Assembly (NCBI GenBank): GCA_004293725.1
Contig: REAW01000004.1
Coordinates: forward strand, 60,523 to 124,522
Direction: 5' to 3'
DNA length: 64,000 nt
From: Curvibacter sp.
GTDB lineage: Bacteria > Pseudomonadota > Gammaproteobacteria > Burkholderiales > Burkholderiaceae_C
The notes beneath the pieces are model-generated. The model was not told the DNA's origin. It searched no databases and saw only the letters and a list, made by a program, of their open reading frames with translations. This document shows, piece by piece, positions 28,701 to 37,348 of the stretch. The number at the start of each line of letters is the position of its first letter. Position 1 is the stretch's first letter. Made by a program: the position numbers and the translations under genes.

Positions 28701-29734
28701 ATCTTGCCCATGTTGTGGTTGACCCGCGTGACCTCGAGCCACTCGGCCTGCGGGGTCACCATGCGCCAGCTGGCCAGATTGTCGAGAGCGGTGCCCCAGA
28801 GCACCGCTTTTTTGCCGCCTGCATTCATGGCGATATTGCCGCCGATACACGACGCCTCGGCCGAAGTCGGGTCCACCGCAAACACAAAACCTGCGCGATC
28901 GGCCGCATCGGCCACACGCTGGGTCACCACACCGGCCTCGGACCACACGGTGCCCACTGGGCGGTCCAAGCCGGGCAGCACTTTCATTTCCACCTCGGTC
29001 ATGGCTTCGAGCTTTTCGGTGTTGATCACCGCGCTCTTCCAGGTCAGGGGAATCGCCCCGCCGGTGTAGCCGGTGCCGCCGCCGCGCGGGATGATGGTCA
29101 AGCCCAAATCAATGCAGCCCTTCACCAGGCCAACCATCTCTTCTTCCGAATCCGGGCACAGCACCACAAACGGGTATTCCACGCGCCAGTCGGTCGCGTC
29201 GGTCACGTGGCTTACCCGGCTCAGGCCGTCAAACTTGATGTTGTCCTTGGCGGTGAGTTTGTAGAGCAACTTTTGGGTCTTTTTGCGCAGCGTACCGACC
29301 TCTACAAACGCCGCATCAAAGGCCTTGACTGCCTCACGCGCCGCCACCAGCAACTCACCCACCATGGCATCGCGCTCGGGGTCTACATCCGGCGTACGAC
29401 GTTTTTCTACCTCTCCCAGGCGGTGGTTCAGCGCATCGACCAGTTGGCCACGGCGCTTGGGATTGTCCAGCAGGTCGTCCTGCAAATAGGGGTTACGCTG
29501 CACCACCCAGACATCACCCAGCACTTCGTACAACATGCGGGCAGAGCGACCGGTCTGGCGCTCTCCGCGCAGTTGGTTCAACAACTCCCAACTGTGCGAG
29601 CCCAGCAGGCGAATGACGATCTCACGGTCAGAGAACGACGTGTAGTTGTAGGGAATTTCGCGGATGCGTTCTTGCACGTGCGCGCCAGGGCTGGCGGCGC
29701 TGAGGAGGTGATTGAGCGAGGTGGGAGCGTTCAT
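25784..29734 (-). CDS. Giant FAD/iron-sulfur oxidoreductase (DUF3683, FAD-oxidase, 4Fe-4S and CCG domains)
   Basis: 1316 residues in one frame. Order: an N-terminal DUF3683-like region (about 1-170), a D-lactate dehydrogenase/glycolate oxidase-type FAD domain (about 180-770) with the PP-loop [16 protein letters not shown], a ferredoxin-like module with two clusters ([11 protein letters not shown] and [11 protein letters not shown]), and a C-terminal pair of CCG heterodisulfide-reductase-like domains (FPGCGSER...CCGYPQRG and SCGTCYD...CHSPMKL...CCGESG). The fusion resembles GlcD/Dld plus GlpC/LldE on one chain. It likely oxidises a 2-hydroxy acid and passes electrons to quinone, but the substrate is not shown. 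The location beside ubiquinone genes is suggestive only. Confidence 0.92.
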   Translation of the reverse strand: MNAPTSLNHLLSAASPGAHVQERIREIPYNYTSFSDREIVIRLLGSHSWELLNQLRGERQTGRSARMLYEVLGDVWVVQRNPYLQDDLLDNPKRRGQLVDALNHRLGEVEKRRTPDVDPERDAMVGELLVAAREAVKAFDAAFVEVGTLRKKTQKLLYKLTAKDNIKFDGLSRVSHVTDATDWRVEYPFVVLCPDSEEEMVGLVKGCIDLGLTIIPRGGGTGYTGGAIPLTWKSAVINTEKLEAMTEVEMKVLPGLDRPVGTVWSEAGVVTQRVADAADRAGFVFAVDPTSAEASCIGGNIAMNAGGKKAVLWGTALDNLASWRMVTPQAEWLEVTRVNHNMGKIHDVDVASFELQYYKADGKTPIRKERLDIPGTTFRKEGLGKDVTDKFLSGLPGIQKEGTDGLITSARWVVHKMPAHTRTVCLEFFGNARDAVPSIVDIKDFMFAEQKRSGVLLAGLEHLDDRYLKAVGYATKSKRGGLPKMVLVGDIAGDDADDVARVTSEVVRLANGRSGEGFVAVSAEARKKFWLDRKRTAAISKHTNAFKINEDVVIPLPRMAEYTDGIERINIELSLQNKLALCDALMKFFERSDLPLGKTDDANDIPSAELLEDRVSQALELVTVVRAQWQGWLRDVEPLFAKLQDHTLRASWKTQLRAPLQAIFTGASFDAILAECTAIHKRVLKGRVWVALHMHAGDGNVHTNIPVNSDDYDMLQSAHGAVKRIMALARSLDGVISGEHGIGITKLEFLSEAELAPFIAYKAKVDPEGRFNKGKLLRNQELLAQDGKGFAPHLTQDGSAIYADLTNAYTPSFGLMGHESLIMQQSDIGAIADSVKDCLRCGKCKPVCATHVPRANLLYSPRNKILATSLLVEAFLYEEQTRRGISVKHWEEFEDVADHCTLCHKCESPCPVKIDFGDVTMNMRNLLRKMGQKSFRPGNAAAMFFLNATNPETIKLMRSAMVGVGFKVQRLANQVLRLAAKKQTAKPPATVGTAPIKEQVIHFINKKMPGGLPKKTARALLDIEDADYVPIIRNPQTTTAETEAVFYFPGCGSERLFSQVGLATQAMLWHAGVQTVLPPGYLCCGYPQRGSGQADKAEKMITDNRVLFHRVANTLNYLDIKTVVVSCGTCYDQLQGYEFDKIFPGCRIIDIHEYLLEKGITLVPEGGAGAGYLYHDPCHSPMKLQDPMKTVKALVGDAVLKNERCCGESGTLGVTRPDISTQIRFRKEEELRKGETALRALTAPEGQAPATQGNVKILTSCPSCLQGLSRYGNDLNNGLLEADYIVVEMANQILGKEWLPEYVQIANAGGIERVLV

Positions 29735-29932
29735 CGGAGTGGTTGGAAGCTGCCAAGCGGCCCAAATGGACCATTTTTGGCAGGCCTTAGATGGTACTGC
29801 ACCCTCTATTCACGGGCTTTTCTAATGGAAACCCCTGACCAAACAGTCAAAAAAGCTGGCGCTTAATCAAAATGACACAAATTTGTCACGCTACACCCCT
29901 AGCATCCCGCCATTCTTATTTCAGGAGCCTCT
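29735..29932. promoter_or_regulatory. Divergent control region for the oxidoreductase and ugp operon
   Basis: This 198-base spacer separates two divergent transcription units. An inverted repeat TGACA-N6-TGTCA lies at 29873-29888, about 45 bases before ugpB. In E. coli, ugp is controlled by PhoB and CRP; the site here resembles a dyad operator more than a PhoB direct repeat, so the regulator is unidentified. AGGAG before 29933 is a good ugpB ribosome site. Confidence 0.35.
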
Positions 29933-31261
29933 ATGTCACCGACCCCCCTCACGCGCCGGGCCTTGGCCATCGCTGCCATCACTGCAGCCGCGTTTTCTGT
30001 CTCCACCCCCGCCATGGCCCAAACCGAAATCCAATGGTGGCATTCCATGTCCGCCGTGAACGGCGAATGGGTGAATGACTTGGCCAAGGAGTTCAACGCC
30101 AGCCAACAGAAATACAAGATCGTCCCCACCTTCAAAGGCAGCTACGACGAATCCATGACTGCTGCGGTAGCCGCATTCCGTGCGGGCAATGCGCCGCACA
30201 TACTACAAGTGTTTGAAGTGGGCACCGCCACCATGATGGCCAGCAAAAACGCCATCGTGCCTGTGGGCAAAGTCATGACCGACGCTGGATTCAAGTTCGA
30301 CCCGAAAGCCTATGTACCCGCAGTTGCGGGCTACTACACAGCCCCCAACGGCCAGATGTTGAGTTTCCCCTTCAACAGCTCCACCACCGTTTTCTACTAC
30401 AACAAAGACGCTTTCAAGGCCGCCGGCCTTGACCCAGAAAAAGCGCCTGGCACATGGGCAGAAGTAGCATTGGCAGCTGCCAAGCTGAAGACCAATGGCC
30501 ACAAATGCCCATTGACCATTGCCTGGCAGGGCTGGACGCAGCTGGAAAGCTTCTCCACCTGGCACAACGTGGAGTTTGCGTCCAAGCAAAACGGTTTGGC
30601 CGGCATGGATGCACGCCTGAAGATCAACTCCCCCCTGCATGTGCGCCACATTGATAACCTGGGCAACATGGCCAAGCAGGGCCTGTTTGTGTACAAGGGC
30701 CGCGCCAACGTGCCGGAAGCCAGCTTTATCTCCGGCGAATGCGCCATGATGACCACCTCCAGCGGCTTCTACGGCAACGCGAAGAGGAACGCCAAGTTCG
30801 CCTTCGGCCTGGCGCCCCTGCCGCACTACCAAGACGTTCCTGGTGCGCCCCAGAACACCGTCATCGGTGGCGCCAGCTTGTGGGTCATGTCCGGCAAAAA
30901 ATCGGAAGAGTACAAAGGCGTCGCCACTTTCTTCGATTTCTTGTCCAAGCCTGAAATCCAGTCTGCCAGCCACAAGCGCACCGGCTTCTTGCCCATCACC
31001 ACGGCGGCATTCCAGTTGACTGAGAAGTCCGGTTTCTACAAAGAAAACCCCGGAACCGATGTGGCAGTGAACCAAATGATCCGCAAGGTGACAGACAAAT
31101 CCCGCGGCATCCGCTTGGGTAACCATGTCCAGATTCGCGCAATTGAGGACGAAGAACTCGAACAAGTCTGGGCCGGCAAAAAAACCGCCAAAGAAGCGCT
31201 GGACTCCGCCGTCGTTCGTGGCGATGAGCTCTTGGCCCGCTTCGAAAAAGCGAACAAGTAA
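29933..31261 (+). CDS. ugpB: sn-Glycerol-3-phosphate ABC importer, periplasmic binding protein
   Basis: 442 residues with a clear signal peptide (basic start, hydrophobic 10-25, cleavage after AMA before Gln30). The mature protein opens TEIQWWHSMSAVNGEWVNDLAKEFN, the typical UgpB start, and carries FPFNSSTTVFYYNKDAF and SGECAMMTTSSGFYGN landmarks. It captures glycerol-3-phosphate or glycerophosphodiesters in the periplasm. AGGAG stands before the ATG. A hairpin after the stop separates it from ugpA. Confidence 0.96.
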   Translation: MSPTPLTRRALAIAAITAAAFSVSTPAMAQTEIQWWHSMSAVNGEWVNDLAKEFNASQQKYKIVPTFKGSYDESMTAAVAAFRAGNAPHILQVFEVGTATMMASKNAIVPVGKVMTDAGFKFDPKAYVPAVAGYYTAPNGQMLSFPFNSSTTVFYYNKDAFKAAGLDPEKAPGTWAEVALAAAKLKTNGHKCPLTIAWQGWTQLESFSTWHNVEFASKQNGLAGMDARLKINSPLHVRHIDNLGNMAKQGLFVYKGRANVPEASFISGECAMMTTSSGFYGNAKRNAKFAFGLAPLPHYQDVPGAPQNTVIGGASLWVMSGKKSEEYKGVATFFDFLSKPEIQSASHKRTGFLPITTAAFQLTEKSGFYKENPGTDVAVNQMIRKVTDKSRGIRLGNHVQIRAIEDEELEQVWAGKKTAKEALDSAVVRGDELLARFEKANK

Positions 31262-31280
31262 ACTCCGGCTCCTTCCAAGC

Positions 31281-31302
31281 AGTGGCGGCATTGGCCGCCA
31301 CT
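31281..31302 (+). terminator. Intra-operon hairpin after ugpB
   Basis: A perfect 9-base-pair stem (AGTGGCGGC / GCCGCCACT) with a four-base loop lies in the 62-base ugpB-ugpA gap, followed by TTGCATTT. Such hairpins after binding-protein genes often protect the upstream message and lower expression of the permease genes. Confidence 0.65.
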
Positions 31303-31323
31303 TTGCATTTCTGATCGGTTGAT

Positions 31324-32211
31324 ATGGCTGTAGAAAAACGCGTCGTTTTCAAGTCAGCGTGGCTGCCCTGGGTGCTGATAGCACCGCAGGTGGCGGTCAT
31401 TGCCATTTTCTTTTTCTGGCCTGCGGCCCAAGCCCTGCTGCAGTCGGTGCAACAAAGTGATGCCTTCGGCACATCGGTTGAATTTGTCGGCTTGGAAAAT
31501 TTCCGCAATCTGTGGAACGACGACTCCTACCTGGAGTCCTTCAAGACCACCGCCGTGTTCTCAGCCCTGGTAGCGGTACTGGGCCTCACGCTGTCGCTCA
31601 CACTGGCCATTTTTGCGGACCGTGTGGTGCGTGGTTCCGGCCTCTACCGCACCTTCCTGATATGGCCTTACGCCGTGGCACCCGCCATTGCAGGCGTGCT
31701 GTGGCTGTTTATGTTTGCGCCCAGCGTTGGCATTGTGTCCTACGGCATCCGGGCTTTGGGTGCCAGTTGGGACCCGCTGCTCAATAGCAACCACGCCATG
31801 GCCTTGATCGTGATGGCTGCCGTGTGGAAACAGATTTCCTACAATTTTTTGTTCTTTTTGGCGGGGCTGCAAAGCATCCCCAAATCGCTGATTGAAGCGG
31901 CAGCGATAGACGGCGCGCGCCCTTGGCGCCGCTTTTGGACCATTCAGTTTCCGCTGCTCTCGCCCACCACTTTTTTCCTGCTCGTCATCAACATCGTGTT
32001 CGCGTTTTTTGACACTTTTGCCATTGTGGACGCGGCCACCAAAGGTGGCCCCGGCAAAGACACCGCCATTCTGGTCTACAAGGTGTATTTCGACGGCTTC
32101 AAGGCCATGGATCTGGGGAGCTCGGCTGCGCAGAGTGTGGTGCTGATGGTCATCGTGGTCGCACTCACGGTGGTGCAATTCCGCTTTGTTGAAAAGAAAG
32201 TGAACTACTGA
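31324..32211 (+). CDS. ugpA: sn-Glycerol-3-phosphate ABC importer, permease UgpA
   Basis: 295 residues with about six membrane helices, starting near residue 14. The cytoplasmic coupling (EAA) loop is [20 protein letters not shown], matching the sugar-permease family that contacts the UgpC ATPase. With UgpE it forms the transmembrane channel. The stop codon shares one base with the ugpE start. Confidence 0.95.
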   Translation: MAVEKRVVFKSAWLPWVLIAPQVAVIAIFFFWPAAQALLQSVQQSDAFGTSVEFVGLENFRNLWNDDSYLESFKTTAVFSALVAVLGLTLSLTLAIFADRVVRGSGLYRTFLIWPYAVAPAIAGVLWLFMFAPSVGIVSYGIRALGASWDPLLNSNHAMALIVMAAVWKQISYNFLFFLAGLQSIPKSLIEAAAIDGARPWRRFWTIQFPLLSPTTFFLLVINIVFAFFDTFAIVDAATKGGPGKDTAILVYKVYFDGFKAMDLGSSAAQSVVLMVIVVALTVVQFRFVEKKVNY

Positions 32212-33062
32212 TGGTTGAACGTCGCCCGTGGCTGGACTTTTTGTCGCATGCCATCTTGATTGTTGGTGTGTTGATCGTTGCCTTCCCGGTCTACATCACC
32301 TTCGTTGCCTCCACCCATACAGCCGATGCAGTGGTGCAATCCCCCATGCCCTTGTTGCCCGGTGCGCACCTGTGGGACAACTACCGCACCGCCTTGCTGG
32401 GGGGACGAGAAGGCTCCGGCTCCAAAGCAGCAGTGGGCGGCATGATGATGGTGAGTTTGATCACAGCGCTGGTCATTTCGCTAGGCAAGATCACCATCTC
32501 GCTGCTGTCGGCCTTTGCCATCGTTTACTTCCGTTTTCCAGCACGCATGTTTTTCTTCTGGGCCATCTTCGTCACGCTGATGCTGCCTGTGGAGGTACGG
32601 ATAGGCCCCACCTACCAGGTGGTGGCAGACCTTGGCATGCTCAACACCTACGCGGGCCTGACCGTGCCGCTGATTGCATCGGCCACCGCCACATTTTTGT
32701 TTCGCCAGTTTTTTTTGACGGTACCCGATGAATTGGTGGAGGCAGCCCGCGTGGATGGCGCTGGGCCACTGCGTTTCTTCAAGGACATTTTGGTTCCCCT
32801 GTCCCGCACCAGCATTGCAGCACTGTTTGTCATCCAATTCATCTATGGCTGGAACCAGTACCTGTGGCCCTTGCTCATCACCACCGAAGAAAGCATGTAC
32901 CCAGTGGTGATCGGCATCAAGCAAATGATTTCGGGTGGTGACGCGCAAACCGAATGGAACATCGTCATGGCCACCGCCATGCTGGCCATGTTGCCACCGG
33001 CACTGGTGGTCATGCTGATGCAGAAGTGGTTTGTCAAAGGCTTGGTGGATACCGAAAAATGA
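32211..33062 (+). CDS. ugpE: sn-Glycerol-3-phosphate ABC importer, permease UgpE
   Basis: 283 residues with about six membrane helices. The EAA loop is EAARVDGAGPLRFFKDILVPL. The ATG overlaps the ugpA stop by one base (TGATG), consistent with stoichiometric synthesis of the two permeases. The C-terminus FVKGLVDTEK is the usual UgpE ending. Downstream, a 271-base gap with a structured repeat separates it from ugpC. Confidence 0.95.
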   Translation: MVERRPWLDFLSHAILIVGVLIVAFPVYITFVASTHTADAVVQSPMPLLPGAHLWDNYRTALLGGREGSGSKAAVGGMMMVSLITALVISLGKITISLLSAFAIVYFRFPARMFFFWAIFVTLMLPVEVRIGPTYQVVADLGMLNTYAGLTVPLIASATATFLFRQFFLTVPDELVEAARVDGAGPLRFFKDILVPLSRTSIAALFVIQFIYGWNQYLWPLLITTEESMYPVVIGIKQMISGGDAQTEWNIVMATAMLAMLPPALVVMLMQKWFVKGLVDTEK

Positions 33063-33097
33063 GCCCAACAAACTCTTCGTTCGCCCACGCGGTGCGC

Positions 33098-33293
33098 GGC
33101 AGTGCAGAGTGTCAGGTCCAGGCCCGATTTCTGCGCGTTTGGCAGTATGAGGGCCTGGGCCTGACACTCTGCGCTGCCCACCCTCAGGCATGCAGACACG
33201 CGCTCGCAGTGACTCCGCGAGGCCGGAGCCGGGTGCGGGCGCCTCATACTGCCAAACGCGCAGAAATCGGCGCCCACACCCGGCTCCAACCTC
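33098..33293. repeat. Paired hairpins with complementary loops between ugpE and ugpC
   Basis: Hairpin 1: arms 33098-33125 and 33151-33178 match over 28 bases with two changes, both G-U pairs in plus-strand RNA. Hairpin 2: arms 33219-33243 and 33269-33293 match over 25 bases with three changes. The loop of the first (33126-33150) and the loop of the second (33244-33268) are perfect reverse complements, within a 29-base perfect inverted repeat (33124-33152 with 33242-33270). The RNA can fold either as two kissing hairpins or as one long central stem. It looks like two inverted units of a mobile repeat, and I see no gene in it. Confidence 0.85.
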
Positions 33294-33333
33294 GCTACCC
33301 AGTACCCGTTACCTAATAATTCCCATCTGCTCT

Positions 33334-34371
33334 ATGGCTTCCATCGAACTCAAAAACGTCATCAAACGCTACGGCAGTGGCAAAACGGCCAATCAGGTCA
33401 TCCACGGCGTCAGTGCGCAAATTGCCGATGGCGAATTTATCGTCATCGTGGGGCCCAGTGGTTGTGGAAAGTCCACGCTACTGCGCATGGTCGCAGGTCT
33501 GGAAGAAATCAGCGAAGGCCAGGTTTGCATTGGCGGCAAAGTCGTCAACGATCTGGAACCCAGCGACCGCGACATCGCCATGGTGTTTCAAAACTATGCG
33601 CTCTACCCCCACATGAGCGTGTTTGAGAACATGGCCTATGGCCTCAAAATCGCCAACGTGCCCATGCAAGAAATCAAAGCGCGGGTGGACAAGGCCGCCA
33701 AGATTCTGGAACTGGCACCCTACCTGGACCGCAAGCCCAAAGCCTTGTCTGGTGGTCAACGCCAGCGGGTCGCCATGGGCCGGGCCATCGTGCGTCAGCC
33801 CCAGGTTTTTTTGTTTGACGAACCGCTGTCCAACCTGGATGCCAAACTGCGCGCCCAGACCCGGCTCGAAATTCAGAAATTGCACCGAGAACTCGGGATC
33901 ACCAGCCTATTCGTCACGCATGACCAGGTTGAGGCCATGACCCTGGCCCAGCGCATGATGGTAATGAATGGCGGCGTAATGGAACAGTTTGGTACGCCCG
34001 AAGAGGTGTACACCCGCCCGGCCAGCACCTTTGTGGCCAGCTTTATTGGCTCGCCGCCCATGAACCTGCTCAAGAACGCACCTGATGCCAAGCCCGGCGT
34101 GATCACAGGCATCCGCCCCGAGCATCTGGACATCACGCCCACGGGCTGGGCCTTGCAAGTGGAAGCTGTGGAAATGTTGGGCGCCGAGCGACTGATCTAC
34201 GGCAAGTGGGCGCACAAATTGCACGCGGCAGACGCCGATGAGCTGTTAATCATCCGCACCGAAGAGTCTGCTGCGGTGCCCGCACTAGGCGCAACTCTGC
34301 ATGTGACGCCACGCCCAGATCGTATCCACCACTTTGATGCCAATTCCGGCAAACGTTTGGACACCATATGA
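33334..34371 (+). CDS. ugpC: sn-Glycerol-3-phosphate ABC importer, ATPase UgpC
   Basis: 345 residues from the ATG giving [14 protein letters not shown]; an in-frame start at 33190 would run through the hairpin repeat and is rejected. Walker A is GPSGCGKST (40-48), followed by the signature LSGGQRQR and Walker [13 protein letters not shown]. The C-terminal TOBE-type domain (about 240-345) has GIRPEHLDI. It powers import and overlaps ugpQ by four bases (ATGA). Confidence 0.96.
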   Translation: MASIELKNVIKRYGSGKTANQVIHGVSAQIADGEFIVIVGPSGCGKSTLLRMVAGLEEISEGQVCIGGKVVNDLEPSDRDIAMVFQNYALYPHMSVFENMAYGLKIANVPMQEIKARVDKAAKILELAPYLDRKPKALSGGQRQRVAMGRAIVRQPQVFLFDEPLSNLDAKLRAQTRLEIQKLHRELGITSLFVTHDQVEAMTLAQRMMVMNGGVMEQFGTPEEVYTRPASTFVASFIGSPPMNLLKNAPDAKPGVITGIRPEHLDITPTGWALQVEAVEMLGAERLIYGKWAHKLHAADADELLIIRTEESAAVPALGATLHVTPRPDRIHHFDANSGKRLDTI

Positions 34372-35150
34372 CCAATACCATTCCTACCGACTTGCCAGCA
34401 TGGCCCTACCCACGCTGGGTCGCCCACCGTGGTGCCGGCAAACTGGCGCCCGAGAACACACTGGCCGCCTTTCGCTTGGGTGCGCAGCATGGCTACCGCA
34501 TGTTCGAATGTGATGTGAAGCTCAGCCGCGATGGCGTGCCATTTTTGATGCACGACGCAACCCTGCAGCGCACCACCAACGCACGCGCCAAGATTGGCCA
34601 GGGCCAAAGCGCCGTAGGGGGTGACCACGATTGGGCTGCGCTCTCGCAACTGGATGCGGGAAGCTGGCACAGCCGCACCTACGCGGGTGAGCCGCTGCCC
34701 ACGCTAGAGGCCGTAGCAAACTACTGCATCCGCAACGGCTACTTTCTCAATATCGAGATCAAACCCACGCCCGGCACGGAGCGACACACCGGCGAAGTGG
34801 TGGCGCAGCACGCCGCTCGCCTATGGCAAGGCCAGGCCGTGCCGCCCCTGCTGACTTCTTTTGACCCCGACGCGCTGGAAGGCGCGCACGCCACGCAGCC
34901 CGAATTGCCCCGCGGCTTGCTGCTGGACACCCTGTGGACGGGCTGGCTGGAAACCGCGCTGCGCCTGGAGTGCCAGGCCGTTGTCTGCAACCACGCCCTG
35001 TGGGACAGCCGCAGTGTGACCCAAGCGAAAAGTGCCGGATTCAGAACCCTGAGCTACACGGTGAACGACGACTGGGCCGCACAGCGCCTCATTGATATGG
35101 GCACCGACGCCATCATTACCGACCGGGTTGACTTTTTCAGCCCTGCGTAA
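34368..35150 (+). CDS. ugpQ: Glycerophosphodiester phosphodiesterase
   Basis: 260 residues, cytosolic (no signal peptide). It hydrolyses imported glycerophosphodiesters to glycerol-3-phosphate and an alcohol. The active site includes His20-Arg21 ([14 protein letters not shown]), the metal-binding [17 protein letters not shown] and NIEIKP. The overlap with ugpC shows it is the last gene of the ugp operon. A repeat copy follows it. Confidence 0.96.
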   Translation: MTNTIPTDLPAWPYPRWVAHRGAGKLAPENTLAAFRLGAQHGYRMFECDVKLSRDGVPFLMHDATLQRTTNARAKIGQGQSAVGGDHDWAALSQLDAGSWHSRTYAGEPLPTLEAVANYCIRNGYFLNIEIKPTPGTERHTGEVVAQHAARLWQGQAVPPLLTSFDPDALEGAHATQPELPRGLLLDTLWTGWLETALRLECQAVVCNHALWDSRSVTQAKSAGFRTLSYTVNDDWAAQRLIDMGTDAIITDRVDFFSPA

Positions 35151-35164
35151 TTGCTATTGGAATT

Positions 35165-35201
35165 ATAGCTGCTGGCGCATATTCCAATTGGCCTGGAGGC
35201 C
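35165..35201 (+). repeat. Interspersed repeat copy 4, between ugpQ and cdd
   Basis: ATAGCTGCTGGCGCATATTCC is close to the family consensus first half and is followed by GGCCTGGAGGCC. It occupies the 132-base gap between the ugp and nucleoside operons, with a T-rich run just after it, so it may also act in termination. Confidence 0.7.
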
Positions 35202-35282
35202 ATTTTTGCGCCTGGCCCCAATCGGCTTCGGCTGACGGAAGTCACCGTGTTGTTCTTCGCCAGAAGGAGCGCAAGAGATAAC

Positions 35283-35714
35283 ATGCTCCCCATGTCTTCC
35301 GACCTGCCCTACAACACCATTGATCAATTGCTGTTGGCCGCCCGAGCAGCCCGTTTGAACGGGTATGCGCCCTACTCCAACTATTTGGTTGGGGCCGCAG
35401 TATTGGACGACCAAGGCCGGGTTCATGTGGGCTGCAACGTAGAAAACGCGGCGTACCCTGAAGGGCTGTGTGCAGAAGCGGGGGCCCTCAGTGCCATGGT
35501 TGTGGCGGGCAGTACCCGGGCCCATGCCGTGCTGGTGGTGGGCACAGGCGGCACATGGGTTACCCCTTGTGGCGGCTGCCGCCAAAAGTTGCGCGAGTTT
35601 TGCGCACCCGAGGCCCCTATCTTGACGGCCAGCGATACGGAAATGGGGCCACGCTACACACTGGCCCAACTACTGCCCCAAAGCTACGGACCAAGCCATT
35701 TGGGCCTGCCATGA
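35283..35714 (+). CDS. cdd: Cytidine deaminase
   Basis: 143 residues, the small homotetrameric type. It deaminates cytidine and deoxycytidine to uridine forms. Zinc ligands and catalytic Glu are in CAEAGALSAM and PCGGCRQKL. NAAYPEGLCAEAG is the family signature. The ATG at 35283 has AGAG about 6 bases upstream; an ATG three codons later is also possible. It begins a five-gene nucleoside operon and overlaps the next gene by four bases. Confidence 0.95.
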   Translation: MLPMSSDLPYNTIDQLLLAARAARLNGYAPYSNYLVGAAVLDDQGRVHVGCNVENAAYPEGLCAEAGALSAMVVAGSTRAHAVLVVGTGGTWVTPCGGCRQKLREFCAPEAPILTASDTEMGPRYTLAQLLPQSYGPSHLGLP

Positions 35715-36508
35715 CCGCCATAGAAACCATTCGCAGCATTGCGCCAAAGGCTTGCCCCCGGATCGCCGTGGTACTGGGATCTGGCTGGGGAGGTTTAACC
35801 CAGCATGTGCAAGACGCCACACGTATTGACTACGCCCAGCTGGATGGCTTTCCCCATGCCACCGTGGCTGGACACAGCGGCGAGCTATGGCTGGGCAGGG
35901 TGGGCCCGCACGAAGTGGCGGTCCTGAGTGGGCGCAAGCACGGCTACGAAAGCGGCGCGGTGGACGGAATGAAAGGCCCACTGCACACACTGCAGGCCCT
36001 GGGCTGCGAAGTACTGGTGCAAACCAATGCGGCAGGCAGCCTGCGCGCCGACCTTCCGCCCCAAAGCCTCATGGTGCTGAACGACCATATCAATCTCCCC
36101 CAACGCTCTCCACTCGTTGGCGAAGACGGATCGGAGCGGTTTGTCAGCATGGTGGACGCCTATGACCCCGTGTTGCGCACACAGGCCATCGCCATTGCGC
36201 TTGGGCAAGGTATTCATTTGCAAGAAGGCGTGTACGCCTGGGCCTTTGGGCCACAGTTCGAAACCCCCGCCGAGATTCGCATGCTGGCAGCGCTTGGCGC
36301 CGACGCGGTGGGCATGAGCACGGTTCCCGAGACGATTCTGGCGCGCCACTGCGGACTCCGCGTTCTCGCCCTCTCGCTGATCACCAACATGGGGGCTGGC
36401 TTGTCCCGTGAGCACCTGAGCCACGCCCATACGCTGTCCCAGGCCCAAGCTGGCAGCAACACCGCCAGTGGAACGCTAGCCGCCATCATTGGCAACCTGA
36501 ACCTGTGA
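35711..36508 (+). CDS. Purine-nucleoside phosphorylase (trimeric type)
   Basis: 265 residues from the ATG overlapping the cdd stop (ATGA). It splits purine (deoxy)nucleosides with phosphate to base and (deoxy)ribose-1-phosphate. Landmarks: phosphate-site VLGSGWGGL, GRKHGYE, TNAAGSL, MVLNDHINL, GPQFETPAEIR, MSTVPE and the purine-site SLITNMGAG with Asn. It belongs to the PunA/XapA family; the sequence does not settle xanthosine preference, so the symbol is left blank. Confidence 0.94.
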   Translation: MTAIETIRSIAPKACPRIAVVLGSGWGGLTQHVQDATRIDYAQLDGFPHATVAGHSGELWLGRVGPHEVAVLSGRKHGYESGAVDGMKGPLHTLQALGCEVLVQTNAAGSLRADLPPQSLMVLNDHINLPQRSPLVGEDGSERFVSMVDAYDPVLRTQAIAIALGQGIHLQEGVYAWAFGPQFETPAEIRMLAALGADAVGMSTVPETILARHCGLRVLALSLITNMGAGLSREHLSHAHTLSQAQAGSNTASGTLAAIIGNLNL

Positions 36509-36527
36509 GCTTCTTGCCCAACATCCC

Positions 36528-37328
36528 ATGACCCAAACGACCACAACACATGGCAACGCCGATCTGCACACCAGCGCCAAAATCGCCTTGTCCTGCCTGG
36601 ACCTGACCAGCTTGAACGACCAGGACACCGAAGCCGACATCAGCAGGTTGTGTCAACGTGCCCAAGGGCCATGGGGTCCGGTTGCGGCGGTATGTGTGTG
36701 GCCCCGACTTGCAGCCTTTGCGCGCGCCCAATTGCCGGCCCACATTGCCGTGGCAGCAGTAGCCAACTTTCCTGATGGCAGCACCGACTTACAGCGCGCC
36801 GTGCGTGACACCGGCCAGATCGTGCAAAGCGGTGCCCAGGAGGTAGATGTGGTGCTCCCCTACCAGGCGCTCATGGCTGGCGACGAGCGCAGCGTGAGCA
36901 CGTTGCTGCAAGCCGTGCGCAAAGCATGCCCTGGGTTGCTACTCAAAGTGATACTGGAAACCGGCATGCTACCCACGCAAGCCATGGTTGCCCGCGCATC
37001 GCGTATGAGCCTGGATGCAGGTGCCGACTTCCTCAAAACCAGCACCGGCAAAACACCCATCAGCGCCACGCCAGAGGCTGCACGCACCATGCTGAAAACC
37101 ATTGCCACCGACGTCACGGCTTCGCAACGGGTGGGGTTCAAGCCCTCGGGTGGAATTCGGACGGTGGCCGAAGCGGCGACTTACATGGCAATGCACTGTG
37201 AAGCTTTGGGACCGCAAGCCCTGACACCACGCCGCTTTCGCATTGGAGCAAGCAGCATTCTGGGAGATATAGAAGCCATACTGGGTGGCGACATGGTGCC
37301 CACCATTGCTCCAACCGGAAGCTACTAA
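36528..37328 (+). CDS. deoC: Deoxyribose-phosphate aldolase
   Basis: 266 residues, the E. coli-like long type. It cleaves 2-deoxyribose-5-phosphate to glyceraldehyde-3-phosphate and acetaldehyde. The Schiff-base lysine is Lys170 in ADFLKTSTGK, with the second lysine in VGFKPSGGIR and the catalytic Asp in EVDVVLPY. It lies 19 bases after the phosphorylase and 20 bases before deoA. Confidence 0.96.
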   Translation: MTQTTTTHGNADLHTSAKIALSCLDLTSLNDQDTEADISRLCQRAQGPWGPVAAVCVWPRLAAFARAQLPAHIAVAAVANFPDGSTDLQRAVRDTGQIVQSGAQEVDVVLPYQALMAGDERSVSTLLQAVRKACPGLLLKVILETGMLPTQAMVARASRMSLDAGADFLKTSTGKTPISATPEAARTMLKTIATDVTASQRVGFKPSGGIRTVAEAATYMAMHCEALGPQALTPRRFRIGASSILGDIEAILGGDMVPTIAPTGSY

Positions 37329-37348
37329 AAACTCACCGAAAACAAGCG

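Noticed and set aside
27515..29866. 783-codon plus-strand frame opposite the 1316-residue oxidoreductase
   Set aside because: Very long, but it shows no family motif and is rich in His, Gln and Gly. The opposite strand has FAD and iron-sulfur motifs in order.
29862..29890. PhoB box upstream of ugpB
   Set aside because: PhoB sites are direct repeats of CTGTCAT spaced 11 bases. Only an inverted TGACA/TGTCA pair is seen, so I did not name the regulator.
30203..31291. 362-codon minus-strand frame opposite ugpB
   Set aside because: Antisense shadow; ugpB has a signal peptide, a ribosome site and family motifs.
33063..33333. N-terminal extension of UgpC from 33190
   Set aside because: The extra 48 codons would translate the hairpin repeat and lack similarity to UgpC; the ATG at 33334 gives the canonical start.
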